DNA from: Clostridiales bacterium UBA3680
Lineage (GTDB): Bacteria; Bacillota; Clostridia; Lachnospirales; CAG-274
DNA: 6,764 nt
Direction of reading: 5' to 3'
Assembly: GCA_002372875.1 (NCBI GenBank)
Contig: DFJD01000029.1
Coordinates: forward strand, 1 to 6,764
In this document: one piece after another, positions 1 to 4,872 of the stretch
Layout: every line of letters begins with the position of its first letter
Position numbering within the stretch: position 1 is the first letter of the stretch
Made by a program: the position numbers and the translations under genes
The notes under the pieces: generated by a model
Told to the model about the DNA's origin: nothing
Database searches by the model: none
What the model saw: only the letters and a program-made list of their open reading frames with translations

Positions 1-12
1 AATGTGTTTTTT

Positions 13-28
13 CACACCCCCTTTTTTT
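13..28 (+). terminator. Possible right half of an upstream gene's terminator
   Basis: CACACCCCC followed by a run of seven T looks like the descending arm and U-tract of an intrinsic terminator. The ascending arm is either the weak TGTG at 4-7 (only 4 bp of stem) or lies beyond the left edge. It would end a + strand gene outside the window. Uncertain because the structure is cut by the edge. Confidence 0.35.
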
Positions 29-34
29 ATGATG

Positions 35-63
35 TTGACATAATTATTATGTGATGATAGAAT
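35..63 (+). promoter_or_regulatory. Sigma-A type promoter for the AEC transporter gene
   Basis: A perfect -35 hexamer TTGACA (35-40) is followed by a 17-nt spacer and the -10 hexamer TAGAAT (58-63), with an extended -10 TG at 55-56. Transcription would start near 70, just before the fold-back repeat at 74. The only + strand gene ahead is the transporter at 255, so the message would carry a leader of about 185 nt made mostly of the repeat. The hexamers and spacing are read directly; activity is inferred. Confidence 0.75.
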
Positions 64-73
64 GCTAATATTA

Positions 74-239
74 TTAAGGAACCACTGATTAATTAATCAT
101 TCGCATATTTGGCTAATGTTACCGCATACTGTGTCAAATCCCCTCGACATAGCTTACGGCTATGCCATCGGGTCTTTTCCTTGTCTGCGAAAACATTAAC
201 TCAAATCTGCTTCAAGTGAATTAATCAGTGTTTCCTTAA
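74..239 (+). repeat. Fold-back MITE-like repeat, copy 1 (short form)
   Basis: This 166-bp non-coding element begins TTAAGGAACCACTGATTAAT and ends with the near inverse, ATTAATCAGTGTTTCCTTAA. The two arms resemble each other beyond the tips: GCATATTTG...TAATGTT in the left arm matches GCAGATTTG...TAATGTT in the inverted right arm, so the whole element can fold into a long imperfect hairpin. The centre holds a short CATAGC/GCTATG stem (148-165 region). A second copy lies inverted at 3563-3796. TTAA is present at both ends of both copies and may be a duplicated target or part of the terminal repeat. No reading frame or transposase is inside, so it is a non-autonomous element. Its right end is 2 nt from the transporter's ribosome binding site. 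Confidence 0.85.
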
Positions 240-241
240 AC

Positions 242-248
242 GGGAGGT
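242..248 (+). promoter_or_regulatory. Ribosome binding site fixing the AEC gene start
   Basis: GGGAGGT stands 6 nt before the GTG at 255. The ATG at 253 overlaps it but is followed at once by TGA (ATGTGA), so GTG must be the start. The site begins 2 nt after the fold-back repeat ends. Confidence 0.8.
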
Positions 249-254
249 ATACAT

Positions 255-1262
255 GTGAATACATTTTTATTTGCATTAAATTCGGTGATGCCGGTCATAA
301 CCGTTATTTTGCTTGGCTATTATCTCGGAAGATGCCGTTTTTTAAGCAATGATTTTTTAAAAAACGCAAACAAACTTGTATTCAGGGTTACCCTTCCTAT
401 ATATCTTTATTACAACATATATTCGCTTGATGACTTGACCTCCGTAAACAAACGGCTTGTAATATATACAATGCTTTTTATTTTTATTGTGTTCGCGCTT
501 GCTTTTTTGTGCGTTTGCTTATATACGAAGGATAATAAAAAAAGAGGTGCCCTTTTGCAATGCACCTTTCGCTCAAACTTTGCAATAATAGGAGTGACCC
601 TTGCAGAGGCAATGGGCGGTGCGCAAGCTGTTGCCTGTGCGGCTGTAATATCGGCGTTCAGCATACCTGTTTTCAATATTCTTGCCGTGGTGTGCCTCAC
701 AATATTTGACGGCAACGACAATAAGAGAATTAATTTCAAAAAAATATTGAAAGGTATCGCAACAAACCCTCTTATTATAGGTGTTATGCTTGGAATACTT
801 ACTTTGCTTGCAAGAAAATTTATCCCGATAAAAAACGGGGAGCACATATTTACGATACAAAAGCAAATCCCATTTTTATACAAAGCCGTTAAAAGCATAG
901 GCGGTGTTGCCTCTCCTCTTGCCCTTATGGTTTTAGGCGGACAGTTTAAGTTTTCTGCAGTCAAGGAGCTTGCAAAGGATATTATTTTCGGAACGATTTG
1001 GCGTCTTATTTTGACACCTCTTATAGCCATAGGCGGACTTATTCTGTTTTCAAGGGCTGGTATACTCTCTGTTTCTCCCGCGGAAATGCCTGCTGTGATA
1101 GCTCTCTATTGCTCACCTGTAGCGGTATCTTCCGCAATCATGGCAGAAGAAATGAACAGTCACGGCGAGCTGGCAAGACAGCTTGTGGTATGGACAAGTC
1201 TTCTTTCCATACTTACAATGTTCATTACGGTAGCATTATTCAAAAGCTTGGGAATGCTATAA
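255..1262 (+). CDS. AEC (auxin efflux carrier) family transporter
   Basis: This 335-residue, very hydrophobic protein resembles the AEC family of secondary transporters, which in bacteria export or import small organic anions such as malate or malonate; the substrate here cannot be told. About ten membrane segments are visible, near residues 8-26, 38-56, 68-90, 105-122, 125-151, 171-190, 218-232, 244-270, 279-298 and 312-332. Family-like features are the polar FRSNFAIIG stretch (about 106-114), NPLIIG, ASPLALMVLGGQF and CSPVAVSSAIMAEEM, with Asn, Gly and Pro residues inside helices. Length is normal for the family and the frame is intact. The start is GTG, set by the site at 242-248. It has its own promoter (35-63) interrupted by the fold-back repeat in the leader, and a likely terminator follows, so it is probably transcribed alone. 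Confidence 0.9.
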   Translation: MNTFLFALNSVMPVITVILLGYYLGRCRFLSNDFLKNANKLVFRVTLPIYLYYNIYSLDDLTSVNKRLVIYTMLFIFIVFALAFLCVCLYTKDNKKRGALLQCTFRSNFAIIGVTLAEAMGGAQAVACAAVISAFSIPVFNILAVVCLTIFDGNDNKRINFKKILKGIATNPLIIGVMLGILTLLARKFIPIKNGEHIFTIQKQIPFLYKAVKSIGGVASPLALMVLGGQFKFSAVKELAKDIIFGTIWRLILTPLIAIGGLILFSRAGILSVSPAEMPAVIALYCSPVAVSSAIMAEEMNSHGELARQLVVWTSLLSILTMFITVALFKSLGML

Positions 1263-1286
1263 GCAAAACCCTGAATTTCAGCCGAC

Positions 1287-1306
1287 TCAACCGGTGGTTG
1301 ATTTTT
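1287..1306 (+). terminator. Intrinsic terminator after the AEC gene
   Basis: TCAACC (1287-1292), loop GGT, then GGTTGA (1296-1301) form a 6-bp stem followed directly by five T. Two more partial copies, TCAAC (1306-1310) and TCAACC (1311-1316), could pair with GGTTGA instead, giving an alternative hairpin. The stem is short, so termination may be partial. Confidence 0.5.
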
Positions 1307-1362
1307 CAACTCAACCGTCTGTTCCTTCATAATCTTTTTGTTTTTGTATATTCTAACTCTTG

Positions 1363-1371
1363 AAAGGAGGT
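1363..1371 (+). promoter_or_regulatory. Ribosome binding site fixing the XRE gene start
   Basis: AAAGGAGGT lies 7 nt before the ATG at 1379. An in-frame GTG at 1370 falls inside this site and cannot use it, so the protein starts at 1379 (MDQIRIGKF). Confidence 0.85.
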
Positions 1372-1378
1372 GCTCGAT

Positions 1379-2002
1379 ATGGATCAAATCAGAATAGGAA
1401 AATTCATTGCAGCTTGCAGAAAAGAAAAAGGCATGACACAGGTTGCTCTTGCAGAAAAGCTTGGAATAACCGACCGTGCCATATCGAAATGGGAAACCGG
1501 AAAATCCATGCCGGATTACGGAATCATGCCTCAGCTTTGTGAAGAGCTTAATATAAATGTAAATGAACTCATATCGGGCGAGAGAATAATGGCAGAAGAA
1601 TATAACAAACACGCCGAGAAGGCACTGCTTGAAATGACAAAAACAATCGAAGGAAAGGACAAGCATCTTTTACATCTTGAATTTGTAATAGGATATATCT
1701 CATCAGTCAGCTTTCTGATATTGATATTTACGGCAGCCTACATCGAAATGCCCGTAATTGTAAGAGCTTTTCTTATTATAATCGGCTTTGTGATTTTTGT
1801 ATTTGCCATGCAAAGCTGTATTAAAATAGAACAGGTTGCAGGCTATTATGAATGCCCCGAATGCCAAAACAGGTACATTCCCACATCATATCTGAATGTT
1901 TTTCTTGCTCCCCATATAGGCAGAACAAGATATATGAAATGCCCGAATTGCGGAAAGAGACATTGGCAAAAAAAGGTGCTGTCAAAAGAGGAAAATCAAT
2001 AA
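1379..2002 (+). CDS. Membrane-anchored XRE-family HTH protein with zinc ribbon
   Basis: The 207-residue protein has three parts. Residues about 4-60 are a Cro/C1 (XRE) helix-turn-helix with the typical pattern IGKFIAACRKEKGMTQ, ALAEKLGITDRAISKWETGKSMPD and a closing LCEELNINVNELISGE. Residues about 100-121 and 128-147 are two hydrophobic membrane segments. The C-terminal tail has two CxxC pairs, CPEC (159-162) and CPNC (188-191), suited to bind one zinc ion as a ribbon. With an even number of helices, both the DNA-binding head and the zinc ribbon should face the cytoplasm. HTH proteins with C-terminal membrane helices are common in Bacillota and mostly uncharacterised; a role as a membrane-tethered transcription regulator is inferred. 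No target or ligand is evident. It lies between the AEC terminator and the DUF6062 operon promoter. No convincing promoter of its own was found, although TATATT at 1347-1352 is a weak -10 candidate. Confidence 0.88.
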   Translation: MDQIRIGKFIAACRKEKGMTQVALAEKLGITDRAISKWETGKSMPDYGIMPQLCEELNINVNELISGERIMAEEYNKHAEKALLEMTKTIEGKDKHLLHLEFVIGYISSVSFLILIFTAAYIEMPVIVRAFLIIIGFVIFVFAMQSCIKIEQVAGYYECPECQNRYIPTSYLNVFLAPHIGRTRYMKCPNCGKRHWQKKVLSKEENQ

Positions 2003-2033
2003 TCTTCTTCCTGCAAGCAAAGGAGAAACAGCT

Positions 2034-2047
2034 ATTTTACGTAAAAT
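2034..2047. promoter_or_regulatory. Perfect 14-bp palindrome, candidate operator
   Basis: ATTTTACGTAAAAT is an exact inverted repeat with no spacer. It sits just upstream of the expected -35 position of the promoter at 2074. The position suits a dimeric regulator, perhaps the XRE protein encoded just before it, but no matching site was seen near the other promoter. AT-rich palindromes also arise by chance. Confidence 0.35.
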
Positions 2048-2070
2048 TTCTTTTATTTCCGAGCAATATA

Positions 2071-2079
2071 TGCTATAAT
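2071..2079 (+). promoter_or_regulatory. Extended -10 promoter for the DUF6062 operon
   Basis: TGCTATAAT is a perfect extended -10 element (TG, one base, TATAAT at 2074-2079). The -35 region at about 2051-2056 (TTTTAT) is poor, which is usual for extended -10 promoters. Start of transcription would be near 2086, giving a leader of only about 16 nt before the TTG start at 2102. Confidence 0.65.
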
Positions 2080-2086
2080 TGTCTTG

Positions 2087-2093
2087 AAGGAGG
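2087..2093 (+). promoter_or_regulatory. Ribosome binding site fixing the DUF6062 gene start
   Basis: AAGGAGG lies 8 nt before the TTG at 2102. An in-frame TTG at 2084 precedes the site and lies before the probable transcription start, so translation should begin at 2102 (MKESLYTIP). Confidence 0.75.
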
Positions 2094-2101
2094 CGAAGAA
2101 A

Positions 2102-2827
2102 TTGAAAGAAAGTTTATATACCATTCCCGTTAACGAAGGGTTTGAAGCGGGAGGCGAATGCCCTTTTTGCAACATATATCACAAGCTTGAGACAGAAAGC
2201 GTCGATTTTATGCTCGGAGCTTCGTATATGGAAGATGATATCCGCATGGAAACCAACAAGACGGGCTTTTGTTCCAAGCATTATTTAATGATGTATCAAA
2301 AGCAAAACCGTTTGGGTGTTGCTCTGATGGCTGATACTCATCTTCAGAAGGTCATAGAGGATATAAAGAGCCTCGGTGAAGAGCTGAAAAACGAAAAAAA
2401 ATCTTTTTTTTCAAAAAACAACAACAAAAATGCCTTAAGTGCCTACCTTGACAATGTTACAGAAGATTGCTATATCTGCAATAAAATAAACAAGAATTTT
2501 GAAAGATATATAGATACCTTTTTCTTTATGTGGAAAAAAGACAATGATATGAAAGAAAAGGTAAAATCATCAAACGGCTTTTGCTTGAAGCATTTTTCAA
2601 AACTGACGGATGTCGGCAAAAAAAAGCTTTCCGCCGCCGCTTTTGCGGAATTCATAGATATTATTCTTCCTAAAGAAATTGAAAATCTGCAAAGGCTTGA
2701 AGGAGAGCTTGGCTTTTTTATAAACAAATTTGACCACCGATACAAGGATGAACCATGGGGCAGTGCAAAAGATGCCCTTATACGTGCACTTTTAAAAATA
2801 GGCTCGGTAAAGGTGGAACAGGAGTAG
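2102..2827 (+). CDS. DUF6062-like protein with duplicated Cys/His module
   Basis: The 241-residue protein is soluble, with no signal peptide or membrane segment. It resembles the DUF6062 family by its opening (YTIPVNEGFEAGGECPFC) and by the segment FCSKHYLMMYQKQNRLGVALMADTHL; this is recalled from family knowledge, not searched. Function is unknown. It contains two copies of one motif with nearly equal spacing: C20-x2-C23-x33-C57-x2-H60 and C123-x2-C126-x34-C161-x2-H164, with GFCSKH and GFCLKH closing the two halves. This suggests an internal duplication and two metal sites (probably zinc) or two redox-active cysteine clusters. A lysine- and asparagine-rich linker (about residues 93-115) joins the halves. 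The start is TTG at 2102. It is the first gene of an operon; the next gene starts 3 nt after its stop and is probably co-translated. Confidence 0.85.
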   Translation: MKESLYTIPVNEGFEAGGECPFCNIYHKLETESVDFMLGASYMEDDIRMETNKTGFCSKHYLMMYQKQNRLGVALMADTHLQKVIEDIKSLGEELKNEKKSFFSKNNNKNALSAYLDNVTEDCYICNKINKNFERYIDTFFFMWKKDNDMKEKVKSSNGFCLKHFSKLTDVGKKKLSAAAFAEFIDIILPKEIENLQRLEGELGFFINKFDHRYKDEPWGSAKDALIRALLKIGSVKVEQE

Positions 2828-2830
2828 AAG

Positions 2831-3460
2831 ATGACATTTAAAGAGCTTTCCTTTAAAGAAAAAGCCGGACATATATGGTATTACTATAAAGGACTTATAA
2901 TAGGCGGTGCATTTTTCGCACTTGTTCTCGGTTCTTTGATCTACACAATTTTTATAAAAACACCTGTTGAAAATTATTGCGGAATAGCGGTCTACGATCA
3001 ATTTATGTCAATGGAAGACAGTGCAATGCTCATAGACGAAATAAACAAGGCTGTTCCCGTGCCCGAAAACAATTCGGTTCAAATACAGAGTTTTTACACC
3101 GACAAAAACGATGTGACCGTTCAGGCAGAACTTACGGAAAAATTCAATACCTATCTTTTCGCAAGAGAGCTGCATATTTTACTGAGCACACAAAAAAATG
3201 CCGAAGATTTTTACAATGCGGGCTATGCCGCCGATTTAAAGGAGTATCTCGGAGAACAAAGACTTAAAGACAGAAATACTCTTTCGGCAAAGGATGGCAC
3301 GGTTTATGCTGTGGAAGTCACAGACTCCGAACTTTTAAAGCAATACAATCTTTTCAAGGGTGAAAAAATATATCTTGCCATTGCACCTTTTCCCGACTAC
3401 AAAGAAAAAACAGCGAACGTTTTTGATGTAATGGTCGGATACACAGAAAAACAAAAATAA
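2831..3460 (+). CDS. Single-pass membrane protein of unknown function
   Basis: This protein of 209 residues is not assigned to a named family. The N-terminus (MTFKELSFKEKAGHIWYYYKG) is basic and aromatic and is followed by one hydrophobic segment at about 22-43, then a soluble domain of about 165 residues. The lysine-rich start suggests an N-in topology with the large domain outside the cell. No lipobox, catalytic motif or repeat was found; only one cysteine is present (near residue 50), so disulfides are unlikely. Similar short YYYK-plus-helix starts occur in hypothetical membrane proteins of Clostridia, but that is recollection only. GGAG at 2821-2824 precedes the ATG by 6 nt and overlaps the end of the upstream gene. 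The 3-nt gap means it is coupled to the DUF6062-like gene, so the two products may act together at the membrane. Confidence 0.82.
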   Translation: MTFKELSFKEKAGHIWYYYKGLIIGGAFFALVLGSLIYTIFIKTPVENYCGIAVYDQFMSMEDSAMLIDEINKAVPVPENNSVQIQSFYTDKNDVTVQAELTEKFNTYLFARELHILLSTQKNAEDFYNAGYAADLKEYLGEQRLKDRNTLSAKDGTVYAVEVTDSELLKQYNLFKGEKIYLAIAPFPDYKEKTANVFDVMVGYTEKQK

Positions 3461-3468
3461 ACTTATCA

Positions 3469-3487
3469 GGTGTGTGATTTTCACACC
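3469..3487 (+). terminator. Weak hairpin after the DUF6062 operon
   Basis: GGTGTG (3469-3474) pairs with CACACC (3482-3487) across a 7-nt loop, 8 nt after the stop codon; a second register pairs GTGTGA with TCACAC. The following bases (CTTAAGCATTTTATT) are not a good T-run. It could end transcription weakly or protect the mRNA end. The sequence CACACCC recalls the arm near the window's left edge (13-21). Confidence 0.4.
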
Positions 3488-3653
3488 CTTAAGCATTTTA
3501 TTGAGGAACAAATAAATTCAAATCAATACAGCATTTAAGCATTTGATATAGTTTGCATAAAATTAAGGAAGCGCTGATTAATTCACTTGAAGCAGATTTG
3601 AGGTAATATTATCGCAGACAAGGAAAAGACCCGATGGCATAGCCGGAAGCTAC

Positions 3654-3692
3654 GTAGGGGCTATTTTGCTTAGCAAAATAGTCCGTCCCTAC
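3654..3692. repeat. Hairpin A inside repeat copy 2
   Basis: CTATTTTGC (3661-3669) and GCAAAATAG (3673-3681) form a 9-bp stem around a TTA loop. GTAGGG (3654-3659) and CCCTAC (3687-3692) extend it across an unequal internal loop. The block is absent from copy 1. TGTAGGGnCGG-type hairpins of this sort are, from memory, scattered in some gut Clostridia, so it may be a second repeat nested in the first. Confidence 0.7.
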
Positions 3693-3696
3693 AGGA

Positions 3697-3724
3697 TTTG
3701 TAACTTTGCTTGCAAAGTTACAAA
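3697..3724. repeat. Hairpin B inside repeat copy 2
   Basis: TTTGTAACTTTGC (3697-3709) and GCAAAGTTACAAA (3712-3724) are exact 13-bp inverted repeats separated by TT. It is the most perfect palindrome in the window, lies 4 bp from hairpin A, and is absent from copy 1. As RNA it would fold into a stable 12-bp stem with a 4-nt loop. Confidence 0.75.
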
Positions 3725-3817
3725 CATGGGCTTTGACACAGTATGCAGTAATATTATCCAAATATGCGAATGATTGATTAATCAGTGGTTCCTTAAGTTA
3801 ATCATTGTTTTTTTATG

Positions 3818-4867
3818 CTATTTATAATTTCTTACAAATCTTATAAGTTCATCATCGTACAATCCCGAGAATACATTCATTACTCCCATTGTTTTTTCTT
3901 TGAAAGGTTCAAGGTCGGGATAAACTATTTTCATGCCTTCTTTTTCAAGCAACTCCACATACTCATCGGTGCCTTTTTTTACGATTTCTCTGTTTTTCTG
4001 CTGAGCCTGTGTCGCCGCATCTTTTATTATCTGTTGATAATTTTCGGGAAGCTGCTGCCATATATCCTCTCTTATTGCCAATGGCATGGCATCGTAGCTG
4101 TGATTTGTGACAGAGAGGTATTTTTGCACCTCGTAAAGCTTGTTGTTGTATATTACGGGAATAGGATTTTCCTGTGCATCGAAAGTCCCGTCTTTAAGAG
4201 CATCTTTTAGGGAAGCAAAGGGATAACTTTTCGGTCTTGCTCCAAGCTCGGACATTGTTTCCATAACTATCTGATTGTCCGGAGTTCGGATATTAAGTCC
4301 TTCCATATCATCGGCAGACATCACCGCTCCTATTTCTTCGGAAGTGGTAACACATCTAAAACCGTTGTCAAAATAAGCAAGAACGTGAATATTATACTCT
4401 TCAAGGTCTTTGTTTATGTTTTGTATGGTTTCGGAGTCTATAAATCTCCACGCCGATTCAAAATCAGCAAAAAGGAAAGGTAAAGCGGACACACCTATTC
4501 TGGTGGCATACAAGGCATAATTACCCGCACTTGACACAGTCATATCCACGCTTCCGTCTATAAGTCCCGCAATAAGTTCGCCGTCGCTTCCAAGCTCTCC
4601 GTTTGAATGTATTTCGATAGTTATATCGCCCTTTGTTTCCTTTTCAACTTTTTCTTTAAAAAGCTGAAGGGCTACACCTCTGGGGTCATCCGAGCCTGTA
4701 GAGTAGCCCACCTTTATGTTCAAAGGAAACTGTATGGGCGTTAATTTCTGTTCTTCCGTTTCGGTGGTATTGACTTGCGCATCAATTTTTGGGGTGCTTT
4801 CTTTTTCCCTGCATGCCGTTGTTAAAACCAAAGCCAATATCAAAAAACCCGTGAATATTCTTTTCAT
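3818..4867 (-). CDS. TRAP transporter solute-binding lipoprotein, DctP family
   Basis: This 349-residue protein binds a small organic acid outside the cell. The signal peptide (MKRIFTGFLILALVLTTAC) ends in a lipobox-like TTAC, so Cys19 should carry the lipid anchor. The mature part follows the DctP family plan: a start resembling GYSTGSDDPRGVALQLFKEKVE, then HSNGELGSDGELIAGLIDGSVDM, ALPFLF, the GLNIRTP motif whose Arg194 fits the conserved carboxylate-binding arginine, and DAQENPIPVIYNNKLYEVQKYLSVTNHSY. Length is normal. The ATG at 4867 has GAGGAG 8 nt ahead; an in-frame GTG at 4876 overlaps that site and is rejected. The gene begins 5 nt after the cyclase stop, so they share a message. No DctQ or DctM permease gene is present and the gene is last in its run, so it may serve as a sensor partner of the cyclase or feed a permease encoded elsewhere. 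The ligand cannot be read from the sequence. Confidence 0.93.
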   Translation of the reverse strand: MKRIFTGFLILALVLTTACREKESTPKIDAQVNTTETEEQKLTPIQFPLNIKVGYSTGSDDPRGVALQLFKEKVEKETKGDITIEIHSNGELGSDGELIAGLIDGSVDMTVSSAGNYALYATRIGVSALPFLFADFESAWRFIDSETIQNINKDLEEYNIHVLAYFDNGFRCVTTSEEIGAVMSADDMEGLNIRTPDNQIVMETMSELGARPKSYPFASLKDALKDGTFDAQENPIPVIYNNKLYEVQKYLSVTNHSYDAMPLAIREDIWQQLPENYQQIIKDAATQAQQKNREIVKKGTDEYVELLEKEGMKIVYPDLEPFKEKTMGVMNVFSGLYDDELIRFVRNYK

Positions 4868-4872
4868 AACGA

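Larger units (their letters stand above)
3563..3796 (-). repeat. Fold-back MITE-like repeat, copy 2 (long form, inverted)
   Basis: On the - strand this 234-bp element matches copy 1 (74-239) along both arms, with about six differences in the first 70 bases and about five in the last 82 by hand alignment. It again starts and ends with TTAA plus the GGAAnCnCTGATTAAT terminal repeat. It differs in its centre, where about 70 bp of extra sequence (about 3653-3727) carries two strong hairpins. It contains no gene. It lies in the gap between convergent operons, 102 nt after the stop at 3460 and 21 nt from the end of the binding-protein gene at 3818, where its fold-back structure could help stop transcription from both sides. 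Confidence 0.85.

Noticed and set aside
74..239. Riboswitch or structured leader RNA upstream of the transporter gene
   Set aside because: The same sequence recurs inverted at 3563-3796 in a non-leader position with terminal inverted repeats, so it is a mobile-type repeat rather than a gene-specific leader.
255..1262. Assigning the AEC protein to malate, malonate or auxin transport
   Set aside because: The family includes several substrates and neither the sequence nor the neighbouring genes single one out.
410..1666. Long open frames on the - strand opposite the AEC and HTH genes (410-1030, 573-866, 1160-1666)
   Set aside because: They are antisense to clearly coding genes, lack ribosome binding sites and resemble no protein family.
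1852..2133. Open frame of 93 codons overlapping the end of the HTH gene and the start of the DUF6062-like gene
   Set aside because: It is the shifted frame of the HTH zinc-ribbon coding region and then runs through the promoter and ribosome binding site of the next gene.
3563..3796. Short CRISPR array or integron-type site
   Set aside because: The inverted repeats are not evenly spaced direct repeats, there are no spacers, and no cas or integrase gene is present.
3815..4210. Open frame of 131 codons on the + strand opposite the DctP gene
   Set aside because: Antisense to a well-supported gene, with phenylalanine- and tyrosine-rich low-complexity translation and no ribosome binding site.
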